Positions 1 through 6,381 of a DNA stretch of 19,363 nucleotides are shown here, piece after piece; positions within the stretch are counted from its first letter, which is position 1; each line of letters starts with the position of its first letter. The DNA comes from Candidatus Iainarchaeum sp. (GTDB lineage Archaea; Iainarchaeota; Iainarchaeia; JAADDC01), in assembly GCA_013154145.1 (NCBI GenBank), contig JAADDC010000050.1, positions 1-19,363 of the forward strand, in the 5' to 3' direction. Below the pieces are notes generated by a model. The model had not been told where the DNA came from, did not search any database, and worked only from the letters and a program-made list of their open reading frames with translations. Both the position numbers and the translations under genes were made by a program.

Positions 1-433
1 CTCCCGCCACGACCTGAGCCGCCTGAACTTCAAGATCCGCTTCGACGAGGCCATAGAGGAGTTCGTTGAGTCCCTGAGGAAGAAGAAGCCTGTGGTGTTC
101 ATGGGGGACTTCAATGTGGCCCACACAGAGAAAGATCTGGCCCGCCCCAAGGAAAACGAAGGTAACCCGGGCTTCACTCAGGAGGAGCGCGACTGGATAG
201 ACCGCTTTCTCAAGAAGGGATGGATAGACACCTTTCGGTACTTACATCCCGATGTCACGGACATGTACACGTGGTGGAGCTACCGCACGAGGGCAAGGGA
301 AAGGAACATTGGCTGGCGCGTGGACTACATCCTCATATCGGAGGAGCTGCTCCCCAAGCTCCGGGCCGCCTGGATCTACTACAACACCTACGCCTCGGAT
401 CACGTGCCCACGGTGGCAGAGCTGGATCTTTAG
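1..433 (+). CDS. Exonuclease III / AP endonuclease family protein, 3' part
   Basis: This is the C-terminal part of an endonuclease/exonuclease/phosphatase (EEP) superfamily protein of the ExoIII type. Such enzymes cut DNA at abasic sites and trim 3' ends in base excision repair. The frame is open from base 2 to a TAG stop at 431-433, giving about 143 residues, so the N-terminal part lies before the window. Visible family motifs are GDFN (just after the internal Met at 92), the segment with W-R-V-D-Y and a downstream hydrophobic strand, and the terminal S-D-H-V-P motif with the catalytic Asp-His pair. The internal Met at 92 sits inside the GDFN strand and is not the start. The gene ends tail to tail with the next gene, their stop codons overlapping. 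The family call is firm; the exact substrate is not visible. Confidence 0.9.
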   Translation, partial: SRHDLSRLNFKIRFDEAIEEFVESLRKKKPVVFMGDFNVAHTEKDLARPKENEGNPGFTQEERDWIDRFLKKGWIDTFRYLHPDVTDMYTWWSYRTRARERNIGWRVDYILISEELLPKLRAAWIYYNTYASDHVPTVAELDL

Positions 434-1569
434 GCCACGAACCTCCGGCCCATTCTCTTCCAGACGTCCCTGGGGAAGTGGACGTGGATCACTCTCCTGC
501 CGTTTTCCTTTACGGCGGTTCTCCTGAACGTCCTGGCCGGGAAGCCCAGCAAACGGATTAGTTCCCTGCTCCGGAATATGCGTCTCTCGATGACCCTCCT
601 GTTCCAGTTGTAAAAGAAGTTGAACTTGTCGTAGCTGTTGTCTAGGTAGCTGTGCCGGCCCATGGCCCTCTCCAGGGCGTCCGTGAGGGCAAGGGAGAAG
701 GCCCAGTAGACCTTGAGGTGCTCCTTTCTTCTGGAGAGGGGTGACCAGGTTCCACCGAAGCTGTATCCAAAGGACCTCATCTGATCCGCAATTAACTGGG
801 GGTAGAGAACAGCCCATATGCCCTGTATGGCTGAACCCCTGTTTTCCGTGACGATGTCCGCGGTGGGGATGAAAACCTCCTCTTCCTCCTCGGCCCCCGC
901 GTAGGAGAGTATAGTTTCCTTGTACTCCCCTTGGAGTTCGGCACCTCTCTTGTCAGCGAGGATCAGCGGAATCATCTGTATCTTCTCTTCTCTTGCGGCC
1001 TCCAGGAAGCCGGCGGCGGAGCGACCGCTGATGGCCGTGTCGACGTAAACGAGGGTGGCGTCTCCCGCCGAGAAGCGGGCGTACTCGTCTGCCAGCCAGC
1101 CATTCCCCTCCATCCGGAGGAGTTCCAAGAAGCTACGCAAGAGGGGAGCTTCCCGCTCTCCCCTGAGAAGATACGAAAGTAGCTTCACGCTACCCCTCTT
1201 CAGCCCCTTGAATAGTCTTTCGCCGTCCTCGAAGACCTCCCTCTGGGAGGGAGAGAGGTACTGGGGGATGATGGAATTCCTGCCCGTGTCGGCGGTGGAA
1301 GGAACCGGTAGAACCCGGACGACGGTCCTCCTCACGAAGGGACCAAAGAGGGAGCGGGCAAGCCTGAGGGGATGCTGCATCTGATACCTTCCGATGAAGC
1401 GGAGGCTGTAGAGGGCGGAGGCCACGGGCATGAAGGCCCCACGGGTGGGAGCCACAATGATGACCTCTTTCTTTTCCTTTTCGGCCTCCTTGATGATCTT
1501 GTCAAGGCGCTCGGCGAGCTCCACCACACCCTTAGCAAAACCCAGTATGCTTTTCTTGGAGATGCCCAT
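430..1569 (-). CDS. Uncharacterised protein with phosphoribosyltransferase-like motif
   Basis: A 379-residue soluble protein that I do not recognise as a named family. Residues 35-49 form a hydrophobic strand followed by A-P-T-R-G. Residues 173-185 read LVYVDTAISGRSA, which resembles the PRPP-binding loop of type I phosphoribosyltransferases: hydrophobic strand, acidic residue, then S/T-G-x-S/T. The usual second acidic residue is Thr178 here. Between these elements lies a long insertion (about 60-170), and the C-terminal half (about 250-379) is rich in Arg and aromatic residues, including Y-N-W-N-R-R. There are no membrane segments or signal peptide. The ATG at 1569 lies about 26 nt from a TATA-like box, which fits a leaderless mRNA. 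It follows the initiator tRNA on the same strand. A PRTase-fold enzyme or nucleotide-binding regulator is possible; the reaction cannot be named from this sequence. Confidence 0.75.
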   Translation of the reverse strand: MGISKKSILGFAKGVVELAERLDKIIKEAEKEKKEVIIVAPTRGAFMPVASALYSLRFIGRYQMQHPLRLARSLFGPFVRRTVVRVLPVPSTADTGRNSIIPQYLSPSQREVFEDGERLFKGLKRGSVKLLSYLLRGEREAPLLRSFLELLRMEGNGWLADEYARFSAGDATLVYVDTAISGRSAAGFLEAAREEKIQMIPLILADKRGAELQGEYKETILSYAGAEEEEEVFIPTADIVTENRGSAIQGIWAVLYPQLIADQMRSFGYSFGGTWSPLSRRKEHLKVYWAFSLALTDALERAMGRHSYLDNSYDKFNFFYNWNRRVIERRIFRSRELIRLLGFPARTFRRTAVKENGRRVIHVHFPRDVWKRMGRRFVA

Positions 1570-1590
1570 GCTCAGAATGGTGCTCGTGGT

Positions 1591-1600
1591 GTTTAAAAGG
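1591..1600 (-). promoter_or_regulatory. TATA-like box for the PRTase-like gene
   Basis: On the minus strand the sequence reads CCTTTTAAAC, centred about 26 nt upstream of the ATG at 1569. That spacing places transcription start at or next to the start codon, the archaeal leaderless arrangement. No Shine-Dalgarno sequence is present between box and ATG. Confidence 0.55.
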
Positions 1601-1616
1601 GCTGGCGTAGGAGCGG

Positions 1617-1621
1617 AAAAA
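1617..1621 (-). terminator. T-run just after the tRNA 3' end
   Basis: Five T residues on the minus strand begin two bases after the last base (discriminator A) of the initiator tRNA. Archaeal transcription commonly ends at such T-runs, so this is a plausible terminator for the tRNA transcript. It is short and could leak into the downstream gene. Confidence 0.4.
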
Positions 1622-1658
1622 GTAGCGGGGGGTGGATTTGAACCACCGACCTCCGGGT

Positions 1659-2297
1659 CTCACAGGGCACCGCCCGCATAAATGAATTTTTAAGTTAAAT
1701 TTAAAAGAAATGCTAGCTCGTCTTTTCTTTTCCCTGCGAAAATACCCTTTCCACCTACTCTTATACCTGGTGAGAATCCAAGTATCTTAAAGAATCTTTT
1801 TATCTGATCCCTCTTTCTTATCAGGACGGAGATCGATCTACGGTCGATAGAGGCGTTCAAACCTATTTTTGTGTGTAACGAAGCTAACGATTTCAGAAGC
1901 TCAAAATCTTTTTGTCTGGCTCTTAGCTTTACGCTCTTACGGTCTACAGATACTCCTCCTTCATCGTCCCAGAATGCTCTTAACGTTAATAACACTTCCA
2001 AACATGTTAAATCTCCGCTATATATCCTGGCAATGTCCTCTTTTATGTTGAGAAAAGCGCGCTTACTGTAAAGTTCCAACTCCCACACACCATTCGGTTT
2101 CAACCTTTTATAAGGAGCCTTGTAATACGTTTTCATGAGCCTTTCTACCCTGTGAACAAGTACACTATTCTTATTGGAGTAACCAACAACGTACTTGCCT
2201 TGCTTCTTATATAACCACCCGTCAAATAGAACGTGGGCTGAAAGTAGGATGTGCATAGAAAGTAAAGGTAGTGGGGGGTTAAAGGGGGCGGTGCCCC
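1659..2297 (-). other. Archaeal tRNA intron with bulge-helix-bulge ends and a homing endonuclease gene
   Basis: The intron starts GGGGCACCGCCCCC (2297-2284) and ends with GGGCGGTGCCC-TGTGAG (1676-1659). Its ends form a perfect 11-bp helix, GGGCACCGCCC (2296-2286) with GGGCGGTGCCC (1675-1665 by pairing). Next to it, loop bases CTCA (32-35) can pair with intron TGTG (one U-U mismatch). This leaves 3-nt bulges TA|G at the 5' site and AG|A at the 3' site, each cut between the second and third base, as the archaeal splicing endonuclease requires. The anticodon stem gives the outer helix. Most archaeal tRNA introns are far shorter; this one is lengthened by an internal endonuclease gene. The interior is visibly AT-rich compared with its flanks. 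Confidence 0.9.
1690..2256 (-). CDS. LAGLIDADG homing endonuclease encoded in the tRNA intron
   Basis: A 188-residue protein contained wholly within the initiator tRNA intron. Two LAGLIDADG-type motifs are visible: LSAHVLFDG (residues 5-13, acidic residue Asp12) and LRAFWDDEG (92-100, acidic residue Glu99). Both active-site acids are present, and each motif is followed by the expected beta-rich stretch (for example Y-x-x-G-Y-S-N-K after the first; a basic strand region after the second). Two-motif proteins of this type act as monomers that cut a long asymmetric site, normally the intronless form of the host gene; some also act as RNA maturases. I chose the ATG at 2256 because a longer frame to 2343 would translate the tRNA 5' exon and because motif 1 begins just after this Met. 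No clear Shine-Dalgarno is seen. Codon use is AT-rich, unlike the neighbours, a sign of horizontal arrival. Confidence 0.9.
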   Translation of the reverse strand: MHILLSAHVLFDGWLYKKQGKYVVGYSNKNSVLVHRVERLMKTYYKAPYKRLKPNGVWELELYSKRAFLNIKEDIARIYSGDLTCLEVLLTLRAFWDDEGGVSVDRKSVKLRARQKDFELLKSLASLHTKIGLNASIDRRSISVLIRKRDQIKRFFKILGFSPGIRVGGKGIFAGKRKDELAFLLNLT

Positions 2298-2370
2298 TAT
2301 GAGCCCGGCGAGCACTCCAGGCTGCTCCACCCCGCTGTTTCAACCCCCCGAAGAAGGATAGGCCAGAAAG

Positions 2371-2380
2371 GTTTAAAAAG
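2371..2380 (-). promoter_or_regulatory. TATA box for the initiator tRNA
   Basis: The minus strand reads CTTTTTAAAC around 2380-2371, about 40 bp upstream of tRNA position 1. This would give a 5' leader of roughly 13-15 nt, which RNase P would remove. It is divergent from the archaellin promoter 50 bp away. Confidence 0.6.
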
Positions 2381-2426
2381 AGCGGGAGGGAAAGGAGAAC
2401 CGTCCAGTCCTAACAGCCCTTCCCTT

Positions 2427-2436
2427 CTTTTAAAAT
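2427..2436 (+). promoter_or_regulatory. TATA box for minor archaellin 1
   Basis: CTTTTAAAAT centred about 29 bp before the ATG at 2461. Transcription would start within a few bases of the ATG, so the mRNA is probably leaderless; no Shine-Dalgarno is present. Confidence 0.6.
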
Positions 2437-2460
2437 TCCACTCCACGCTCTTAATCTACA

Positions 2461-3150
2461 ATGCGCGGTGACATAGGGATCTCCACGCTCATTATCTTCA
2501 TCGTCATCGTCCTCATAGCCACCGTTGCCGCCATCGTGCTTCTCAATGCCGCCAACTCCCTGAAGAATCAGGCCCAGATCACCCAGCAAGAATCCCAGGC
2601 CAAGTTCGCCCGCAGACTGGAAATCCTCTCCATCTACGGCTTCGTGGACAAGAACGCCAACTCCCCCACCTACAACCGCATCAAGTACCTGCGCATCACC
2701 GCCCGGGTGCCCAGCGGCGGCGAGTACGTGGACCTCACCAACACGGTTCTCGAGTTCTCCACTGGCAACGTGATCAAGACGGCCACCTTCATCGACGCCG
2801 GCGACGCCGACAACAACACCCCCGGCGACCCCTGTGAGAAGACGGATCAGCGGGTCTGGGAGATCATCACCACGGGCGTGTGGATAGAGCTCGGCAAGAG
2901 CGACGCCTACTATCGTTTCAACAACGGCGACTACTACACGGTGGCCTGGGTGCTCTGCAACGGCGAGACGGACGACACGATGGTCTTCCCCGGTCAGCTG
3001 ATAAACATCTACTACGCTCCGCCCGACGGGCTGCTTCCCGAGGAGCAGGTGAGGATCGCCCTCATCGTCAACAAGGGCGGAAAGACGGAGGTGGAGTTCA
3101 CCGTCCCCGACGTCTTCCGGGGATCCGTCGTGAAGCTCTACCCACCATAA
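2461..3150 (+). CDS. Archaellin (minor, Cys-containing), copy 1
   Basis: A 229-residue archaellin-like protein. The N-terminus MRGDIGISTLIIFI is a class III signal peptide: a very short basic leader, predicted cut after Gly3 by the FlaK/PibD peptidase, then the conserved G-I-x-T-L-I-x-F-I and a hydrophobic helix to about residue 30 that packs the filament core. A helix with Gln/Ala-rich sequence (residues 33-50) leads into a beta-rich outer domain. Two cysteines are visible (in GDPCEK and VLCNGE) and could form a disulfide. The C-terminal portion resembles that of the second archaellin in the window (both have a F/Y-Y-T-x-x-W stretch followed by Cys and end in V-V-x-x-Y-P). It heads the unit with the two FlaI genes and FlaJ. 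Weak promoter context and paralogy suggest a minor subunit; FlaF or FlaG is less likely because the core helix is archaellin-type. Confidence 0.85.
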   Translation: MRGDIGISTLIIFIVIVLIATVAAIVLLNAANSLKNQAQITQQESQAKFARRLEILSIYGFVDKNANSPTYNRIKYLRITARVPSGGEYVDLTNTVLEFSTGNVIKTATFIDAGDADNNTPGDPCEKTDQRVWEIITTGVWIELGKSDAYYRFNNGDYYTVAWVLCNGETDDTMVFPGQLINIYYAPPDGLLPEEQVRIALIVNKGGKTEVEFTVPDVFRGSVVKLYPP

Positions 3151-3159
3151 ACTTAAATC
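3150..3159 (+). promoter_or_regulatory. TATA-like box before flaI copy 1
   Basis: AACTTAAAT lies directly after the archaellin stop, centred about 27 bp before the ATG at 3182. The pyrimidine-rich stretch 3161-3180 between them lacks a Shine-Dalgarno, so the start is probably leaderless. The same pyrimidine tract could end some transcripts of the upstream archaellin. Confidence 0.45.
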
Positions 3160-3181
3160 CACCTTTGCCCATCTTTTCCCG

Positions 3182-4750
3182 ATGGCTAAAAAGATGAAGC
3201 CCGCCCAGGTCACGCTGCTTCTCTCTAAGCATCCCCATCTCAGGGAGCACGTGGCCAAGTTTACCCGCGAGTACGGCCGCCCCGAGTTCTACGAGGAGCT
3301 GGACCGCTCCCTCGCTTCCCTGAGGGACCCAAACCTCATTTATCAGATAGACGAGGACGTCTTCGTTCACGTTTACAGGGATAGAAAGAGCGGGGAGCTC
3401 ATGTACCACCTGGTGGAGCCCCAGATTGAAGCCCCGGAGATATACGAGAAGGTGCTCAACAAGATCACAGAACTGGCGGCGGAGGTCTCTGCCCACGAGC
3501 CGAGCCCCGAGATACTGCGCTCTCTGGCCGAGAAGGCCTTCGAGGAACTGAGGTTAGACAAGTCCCTCTTCGACGCCGTTTACTTCAACCTCGTGAAAAA
3601 CATCGTGGGATACGAGAAGTGGGACAGCTTCTTCAAGGATCCTTACCTTGAGGACCTCCGGAACGCCAGGACCATCACCTACGTGGTCCACAAGGTCTGG
3701 GGAAATATGAGGACCAACGTGGAGTTCGAGAGCCTGGAAGAGGTGGACGAATTTGCCTTTCGCTTGGGGTTGAGAATGAACAAGCGCGTGAGCATCACGA
3801 ACCCCATCGTGGACGGTATATTGCCCGAGAATCGCTCCAGAGTAAACATCATCTACGGAACGGAGGTTTCCAAGGAGGGGACGGCCATATCCATCCGTCT
3901 GGTGGAGAAGGAGCCCATGAGCGTCATATCCATCATGGACCTTGGCACCGCCTCCCCCGAGCTCATGGCCTACCTCTGGTTAGCCATCGAGAATGGCATG
4001 AGCGTGTTCTTCTGCGGTCCAACGGCGTCGGGCAAGACCACCACCATGAGGGCGGTGTCGGCCTTCATCAAGCCCGACGCCAAGATCTACTCCGTGGAAG
4101 ACACCCCCGAGCTATACGTGCCCCACAAGAACTGGCAGGCCACCGTGGCCAAGGAAGGCAGGGCTGACATGTTCGACCTCCTGAAGGCTGCCCTGCGATC
4201 GAGGCCAGACTACATCATCGTGGGTGAGATCCGCGGAAAGGAGGGCAACATAGCCTTCCAGGCAATGCAGACGGGCCACCCGGTGATGTCCACCTTCCAC
4301 GGCGGCGACATCAAGAAGATCATCCAGAGGCTCAGCGGACCGCCCATCAACATCCCCCTCCCCTACATTACCAACCTCAACGTGGTGGTCATACAGCGCT
4401 CTTTTAGGAGGGGGCGGCGCATCGTCCGCCGGGTGGTGGCCGTCTACGAGATCGAGGGATATCAAGAAGGAAAGGGCATCATGACCCGTATGGTCTTCCG
4501 CTGGGATCCCCTCTACGATAAAATCGAGTTCCTGGGCCGCTACAACTCCTACATCCTCGAGAAAAAGATCGCCCTCTTCAAGGGCTACGCGGATCCCCGG
4601 AAGATATACGAGGATCTGGATGAGCGGGCAGCCGTGCTCCGGGAAATCCAGAAGCGGGGCATAAAGCGCTACATGGACGTGTTTGACCTCATCAAGAAGT
4701 ACTACTACTTCGGCGTAGAGGGGCTCCCCTTCCCGGTGGTGAGGGAATGA
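3182..4750 (+). CDS. flaI: FlaI-like archaellum motor ATPase, divergent copy 1
   Basis: A 522-residue secretion-superfamily (type II/IV) ATPase of the FlaI/ArlI family. FlaI hexamers sit under FlaJ, power archaellin insertion and drive rotation. Visible motifs: Walker A GPTASGKT at residues 279-286, an Asp-box region EDTPELYVPH after it, Walker B region DYIIVGEIRG from residue 343, and the His-box STFHGGD. The N-terminal domain keeps the FlaI layout. It differs from copy 2 in front of Walker A: the conserved R-G-S-S-F-T-I-R-K-F is K-E-G-T-A-I-S-I-R-L here, and the preceding L-P-D-G-S-R is L-P-E-N-R-S-R. The catalytic glutamate and lysine are intact, so it should still bind and hydrolyse ATP. 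It overlaps copy 2 by four bases (ATGA), implying translational coupling. It may be a specialised subunit of a mixed hexamer or a second-system ATPase. Confidence 0.93.
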   Translation: MAKKMKPAQVTLLLSKHPHLREHVAKFTREYGRPEFYEELDRSLASLRDPNLIYQIDEDVFVHVYRDRKSGELMYHLVEPQIEAPEIYEKVLNKITELAAEVSAHEPSPEILRSLAEKAFEELRLDKSLFDAVYFNLVKNIVGYEKWDSFFKDPYLEDLRNARTITYVVHKVWGNMRTNVEFESLEEVDEFAFRLGLRMNKRVSITNPIVDGILPENRSRVNIIYGTEVSKEGTAISIRLVEKEPMSVISIMDLGTASPELMAYLWLAIENGMSVFFCGPTASGKTTTMRAVSAFIKPDAKIYSVEDTPELYVPHKNWQATVAKEGRADMFDLLKAALRSRPDYIIVGEIRGKEGNIAFQAMQTGHPVMSTFHGGDIKKIIQRLSGPPINIPLPYITNLNVVVIQRSFRRGRRIVRRVVAVYEIEGYQEGKGIMTRMVFRWDPLYDKIEFLGRYNSYILEKKIALFKGYADPRKIYEDLDERAAVLREIQKRGIKRYMDVFDLIKKYYYFGVEGLPFPVVRE

Positions 4751-6381
4751 AGCTGAAACACGAGGAGCAGGCCTTCCAGGAGGCCATGGCCCGGAATCCC
4801 CACCTGAGGAAGTACGTGGAAGAGCTCATTAGAAAGTGGAAGAAGCCCATCTACGTCACGGAGATTCCCCTTGACCTAAAGGTAGCCATTATGGACGAGA
4901 TCAATGTGATATACCCGGTGGGGGAGCCCTACTTCGTCCACATTAGGAAGAAGCACGGCGAGGACCCCATGTACATCGCCATCCAGCCCGAGTACAGCAA
5001 GGAAGACCTGGAGTATTTCAGGAAGCTCTACGAGAAGATCACCCGGCGGGTTTCCCTCATGGAGACGGTCCCCAAGACCCAGGACGAGTTCATAAACCTC
5101 CTCATCGAGCTCACAGAGAAGATCGTCTACACGAGGAGGGACTGGCTCTGGCCCTTCTACGAGTGGATACTGGGGAAGGTGTACATCCCCGAAGAAAGGA
5201 AAAGGGTCATCAGGGAGCTGCTCATCAGGGAGCTGGCCCAGTACTCCATGATCGAGGTGTTCATGAGGGATCCCTACATTGAGGACATCTCCTGTGTGGG
5301 GACGCACCCCATATGGATAGTCCACAAGATCTTTGGCTCCATGGAGACCAACGTGGCTTTCAAGGACGAGGAGGAACTGGAAGATTTCATTTTCAGGCTC
5401 ACGGAGCTGCTCAACCGGCCCGCCACGGAGGTTCGGCCCATCGTGGACGCCGCCATGCCCGACGGTAGCAGACTGAACGTCATCTACTCCAAGGACATCT
5501 CCATCAGGGGGTCCTCCTTCACCATCAGGAAGTTCACCAAGGTGCCCATCTCCATCACACAGCTTATCAAGTGGAACACCCTCTCCGCGGAGGAGGCCGC
5601 CTACTTCTGGCTGGCCATACAGGCGGGCTCCTCGGTGTTTATCTGTGGCGAGACGGCCGCCGGAAAGACCACCACCCTCAAGGCCCTCACTACCTTCATT
5701 GAGCCCCGGGCGAGGATATTCTCCGTTGAGGACACGCCCGAGATTTACGTGCCCCACAAGAACTGGGTGAGGACCATCACCGCCGAGGGTAAGGCGGACA
5801 TGTTCGACCTCCTGAAGGCTGCCCTGAGGGCTCGCCCCGACTACATCATCGTGGGTGAGATCCGTGGCGCCGAGGGCTACGTGGCCTTCCAAGCAATGCA
5901 GACGGGCCACCCGGTGATGTCCACCTTCCACGCGGGCAGCGTCAATTCCTTCATCCGCAGGATATCTGGACCTCCCATAAACGTGCCCAAGGAGTACATC
6001 CCCAACGTCCAGATCGTGGCCATACAGCAGTCCGTCATGAGGGAGGGGAAGAAGTACAGGCGCATGATCAGCATCTCCGAGATCGAGCGGTACCACCCGC
6101 CCACGGGAAGCATCGTCACGAGGGAGTCCTTCGCCTGGGACCCGGTGACGGATACGCACCAGTTTAAGGCCTGGTACAACTCATATGTGTTGGAGGAGAT
6201 CGTGGCGCCGACGCTGGGCATGAGCAAGGAGGAGGTGTACCACGAGCTGAAGGTGAGAGCAGCGGTGCTACAGGAAATGGTCAACAGAGGGTTCTTTGAC
6301 TACTTCAAGGTCTACGAACTGGTCTCCCGCTACATAGAGTTTGGCCTGGAGGGATTGCCCTTCACGGTGGTGGTGGAGTAA
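4747..6381 (+). CDS. flaI: FlaI archaellum motor ATPase, canonical copy 2
   Basis: A 544-residue FlaI/ArlI ATPase and the more orthodox of the two copies. It keeps RGSSFTIRKF before the catalytic core, Walker A GETAAGKT at residues 301-308, EDTPEIYVPH, Walker B DYIIVGEIRG from residue 365, and His-box STFHAGS. The N-terminal domain (about 1-190) is charged and helical, as in FlaI, where it couples to FlaH and FlaJ. It begins within the stop of copy 1 and its own TAA overlaps the flaJ ATG by one base, so copies 1, 2 and flaJ form a tight operon. This copy is the better candidate for the main assembly and rotation motor. The C-terminus (FGLEGLPF) matches the last residues of copy 1, showing the two arose by tandem duplication. 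Confidence 0.95.
   Translation: MKLKHEEQAFQEAMARNPHLRKYVEELIRKWKKPIYVTEIPLDLKVAIMDEINVIYPVGEPYFVHIRKKHGEDPMYIAIQPEYSKEDLEYFRKLYEKITRRVSLMETVPKTQDEFINLLIELTEKIVYTRRDWLWPFYEWILGKVYIPEERKRVIRELLIRELAQYSMIEVFMRDPYIEDISCVGTHPIWIVHKIFGSMETNVAFKDEEELEDFIFRLTELLNRPATEVRPIVDAAMPDGSRLNVIYSKDISIRGSSFTIRKFTKVPISITQLIKWNTLSAEEAAYFWLAIQAGSSVFICGETAAGKTTTLKALTTFIEPRARIFSVEDTPEIYVPHKNWVRTITAEGKADMFDLLKAALRARPDYIIVGEIRGAEGYVAFQAMQTGHPVMSTFHAGSVNSFIRRISGPPINVPKEYIPNVQIVAIQQSVMREGKKYRRMISISEIERYHPPTGSIVTRESFAWDPVTDTHQFKAWYNSYVLEEIVAPTLGMSKEEVYHELKVRAAVLQEMVNRGFFDYFKVYELVSRYIEFGLEGLPFTVVVE

Larger units (their letters stand above)
1623..2336 (-). tRNA. Initiator tRNA-Met (CAT), interrupted by a 639-nt intron
   Basis: The 5' exon is 2336-2298 (39 nt) and the 3' exon 1658-1623 (36 nt), joining to a 75-nt tRNA without encoded CCA. 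The acceptor stem AGCGGGG/CCCCGCT is fully paired and starts with A1-T72, a mark of archaeal initiator tRNAs. The D stem is GAGC/GCTC, the anticodon stem CCGGG/CCCGG contains the three G-C pairs diagnostic of initiators, the loop is CTCATAA with anticodon CAT, and the T arm is GGTGG-TTCAAAT-CCACC. The discriminator is A. The intron sits between A37 and A38, the canonical archaeal site. The gene has its own TATA box upstream and a T-run downstream. Because this tRNA is normally single copy and essential, splicing must be efficient for the cell to live. Confidence 0.95.

Noticed and set aside
1690..2343. A longer start (2343) for the intron endonuclease
   Set aside because: The extra 29 residues would be translated from the tRNA 5' exon and intron helix; the family N-terminus starts at the Met at 2256.
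2441..2490. CTCCACGCTC occurring twice around the archaellin 1 start
   Set aside because: Two copies of a 10-mer, one inside coding sequence, are most simply chance in C-rich DNA; no symmetry or further copies support an operator.
2461..3150. Archaellin 1 as FlaF or FlaG
   Set aside because: The core helix GISTLIIFIVIVLIATVAA and the basic leader match archaellins more closely, and the protein is longer than usual FlaF/FlaG. It remains a secondary possibility, noted in the findings.
4876..6159. A 427-residue minus-strand frame opposite flaI copy 2
   Set aside because: Low-complexity His/Gly/Asp/Leu sequence mirrors the conserved flaI codons on the other strand; flaI motifs are unambiguous.
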